NCBI GenBank assembly: GCA_023424275.1 | Contig: JAFAED010000161.1 | Span: 1 to 5,413, forward strand | Source of the DNA: Pseudomonadota bacterium | GTDB lineage: Bacteria; Pseudomonadota; Alphaproteobacteria; Sphingomonadales; Sphingomonadaceae | DNA: 5,413 bases | Direction of reading: 5' to 3' | Shown: in pieces, positions 3,815-5,413 of the stretch | Position numbering within the stretch: the first letter of the stretch is position 1 | Layout: every line of letters starts with the position of its first letter | Program-made: the position numbers and the translations under genes | Notes under the pieces: model-generated | The model's database searches: none | What the model saw: only the letters and a program-made list of their open reading frames with translations | Told to the model about the DNA's origin: nothing

Positions 3815-5413
3815 ATGTCCCGCTCCATCGCCACCGCCCTCCTGCTCGCCGCCACCGCCGCCGCGCCCGCTTCGGCGCAATCGGGCATCGACGCCGCGAA
3901 CCTTACCCAGACCGTCCGCACGCTCGCCTCCGACCAGTTTCAGGGTCGCGCACCCGGCACGATCGGCGAAGAACGCACGATCGGCTATCTGATCGGCCGG
4001 CTTCAGGCGCTTGGCCTCGAACCCGCGGGCCCCGACGGCGGCTGGACCCAGCCCGTGCCCTTGCTCCACACGCGCGTCGGCACGCCGACGACGCTCGCCT
4101 TCGACCGCAAGGGCACCGCAACGCCGCTGACCTTCGGTACCGACATCTATCTCTCGACGCTCCAGCCCAGGGATCAGGCGGTGATCGCAAACGCGCCGAT
4201 GGTGTTCGTCGGCTATGGCGTCACCGCCCCCGAACGCGGCTGGGACGATTTCAAGGGGCAGGATCTGAAGGGCAAGGTCGCGGTCTTCCTGATCAACGAT
4301 CCCGATTTCGTCGCGGCGAAGGGCGAGGATGCGTTCGGCAAGTTCGGCGGCCGCACGATGACCTATTATGGCCGCTGGACCTACAAGTTCGAAGAAGCGT
4401 CGCGCCGCGGCGCGATCGGCGCGCTGATCGTCCACGACACCGACGGCGTCGGCTATGGCTGGAACGTCGTCAAAAGCCCCGGCGGCGAAAATTACGGCCT
4501 CGTCAAACCGCCCGAACAGGTGACCAGCCTCGCGCTGCAAGGCTGGATCTCGGGCGAAACCGCGACCAGCCTGTTCGCGAACGCCGGACAGGATCTGGCA
4601 AAGCTGCGCACCGCCGCACGCCGCAAGGATTTCAAACCCGTCGACCTCGGCACCGCCTTCAACGCCGCGCTCCCGGTGACGCAGGAAGTCGTGCAGAGCC
4701 AGAATGTCCTCGCCAAGATTTCGGGCGCCAAACGCCCCGACGAGGTGGTGATGTATGGCGCGCACTGGGATGCCTATGGCGAGGGTGCCCCCGACGAAAA
4801 GGGCCGCATCTACCGCGCCGGCGCCAATGACGACGCGCTCGGCGTCGCCGGATTGTTCGAGATTGCCCGGCTGTTCAAGGCCGCGCCCGCGCCCGACCGC
4901 ACGATCGCCTTCGCCTTCTGGACCGCCGAGGAACGCGGACTGCTGGGGTCGGAAGCCTATGCGCAAGACCCGGTCTTCGCCGCTGAAAAGACCGTCGCCA
5001 ACTTCGGCCTCGATATCCTTCAGACTGCGGGGCGCGCAAAGGACGTCGTCCTCGTCGGCAAGGGACAGGGCAGTCTCGAAGACGATCTCGCGCGCGTTGC
5101 AAAGGCGCAGGGCCGCACCGTCAGTGTCGAAAGCCTGCCCGAACGCGGTCTCTTCTACCGCGCCGACCATTTCAGCCTCGCCAAGCGCGGCGTCCCCGTC
5201 CTGCTCATGATGGGCATCGCGGGCGCCTCCGACCTCGTCGAGGGCGGCAAGCCCGCCGGGCAGGCGTGGGTCGATGCCTATACGGGCAAATGCTATCATC
5301 AGGCGTGCGACGCGTGGGACGAAAGCTGGAACTTGGACGGCGCGGTTCAGGACATTTCGCTCTTCCACACGCTCGGCGACGAACTCGCGCGCTCGGCAAA
5401 ATGGCCGGGCTGG
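3815..5413 (+). CDS. M28 family zinc metallopeptidase with PA domain, 3' end beyond window
   Basis: The first 533 codons of an exported M28-family peptidase, probably an aminopeptidase; no stop codon is reached. A Sec signal peptide covers residues 1-21, cleaved after ASA. A protease-associated (PA) insert lies at about 127-265 (MVFVGYG, DLKGKVAVFLIND, GAIGALIVHD). The catalytic domain runs from about 293 (SQNVLAKISG). The two-zinc site is complete: His317 and Asp319 (GAHWDAYG), bridging Asp339 (GANDDALGVA), catalytic base Glu372 with ligand Glu373 (WTAEERGLLGS), Asp400 (GLDIL) and His495 (CYHQACD). Cys493 and Cys498 flank the last ligand and might form a disulfide. Related peptidases are about 550 residues, so only a few residues are probably missing. 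The start is supported by GGAAAG 6 nt upstream of the ATG and by the signal peptide. It likely shares a transcript with the upstream exported protein gene. The substrate is unknown; peptide scavenging in the periplasm is the simplest role. Confidence 0.93.
   Translation, partial: MSRSIATALLLAATAAAPASAQSGIDAANLTQTVRTLASDQFQGRAPGTIGEERTIGYLIGRLQALGLEPAGPDGGWTQPVPLLHTRVGTPTTLAFDRKGTATPLTFGTDIYLSTLQPRDQAVIANAPMVFVGYGVTAPERGWDDFKGQDLKGKVAVFLINDPDFVAAKGEDAFGKFGGRTMTYYGRWTYKFEEASRRGAIGALIVHDTDGVGYGWNVVKSPGGENYGLVKPPEQVTSLALQGWISGETATSLFANAGQDLAKLRTAARRKDFKPVDLGTAFNAALPVTQEVVQSQNVLAKISGAKRPDEVVMYGAHWDAYGEGAPDEKGRIYRAGANDDALGVAGLFEIARLFKAAPAPDRTIAFAFWTAEERGLLGSEAYAQDPVFAAEKTVANFGLDILQTAGRAKDVVLVGKGQGSLEDDLARVAKAQGRTVSVESLPERGLFYRADHFSLAKRGVPVLLMMGIAGASDLVEGGKPAGQAWVDAYTGKCYHQACDAWDESWNLDGAVQDISLFHTLGDELARSAKWPGW

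Noticed and set aside
3770..5368. 1.6-kb minus-strand open frame opposite the M28 peptidase
   Set aside because: The plus strand has a signal peptide, PA insert and all M28 zinc ligands. The antisense frame shows no recognisable motifs and is the usual mirror frame of GC-rich genes.
1..5413. Defence island, mobile element or new multi-gene system
   Set aside because: No transposase, integrase, terminal inverted repeats, toxin-antitoxin pair or defence domains are visible. Codon use looks uniform and the genes are mostly housekeeping or envelope types.

Overview
The window looks like an ordinary chromosomal stretch of a high-GC alphaproteobacterium. A sphingomonad (Sphingopyxis/Sphingomonas type) is my best guess, from the strong G/C third-position codon use and the style of the proteins. 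This is an impression, not a phylogenetic result. Six protein-coding genes are supported: an Ohr/OsmC-type peroxidase (+), a COG3826-type 2-oxoglutarate/Fe(II) oxygenase (-), an unrecognised tail-anchored small protein (+), an endonuclease/exonuclease/phosphatase (EEP)-fold lipoprotein (-), an unrecognised exported protein (+), and an M28 zinc peptidase (+) whose 3' end runs off the window. I saw no tRNA, rRNA, CRISPR array, insertion sequence or prophage gene.

Layout. Positions 1-210 hold a palindrome-rich, partly AT-rich control region. It contains a good sigma70-type promoter (TTGACG, 17-nt spacer, TAATTA) followed directly by a perfect 11-bp inverted repeat, which is the arrangement expected for a repressor operator controlling the peroxidase gene. 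The peroxidase gene (211-609) and the oxygenase gene (662-1384, minus) converge on a strong GC-rich hairpin at 621-650. The oxygenase gene is divergent from the tail-anchored protein gene (1564-2082), with two consecutive inverted repeats in the 179-bp gap. That gene in turn converges, 9 bp away, on the EEP lipoprotein gene (2092-3198, minus). The EEP gene begins with a five-copy heptanucleotide tandem repeat that encodes its signal-peptide n-region. A divergent gap of 110 bp with a plausible promoter leads into a two-gene unit: the exported protein (3309-3797) and, 17 bp later, the M28 peptidase (3815 to the window end).

How the genes may work together. The first two genes fit a damage or peroxide defence theme: organic hydroperoxide removal, and an oxygenase family annotated as acting on damaged DNA, though that function is not well established. 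The last three genes all encode proteins predicted to leave the cytoplasm (a lipoprotein, an exported protein and an exported peptidase), suggesting envelope or periplasmic turnover. No pathway links all six. I do not see convincing evidence of a new multi-gene system. The most unusual signals are the heptamer repeat at the EEP start, the compound palindrome at the peroxidase promoter, and an Arg-to-Lys change at an expected active-site position of the peroxidase.
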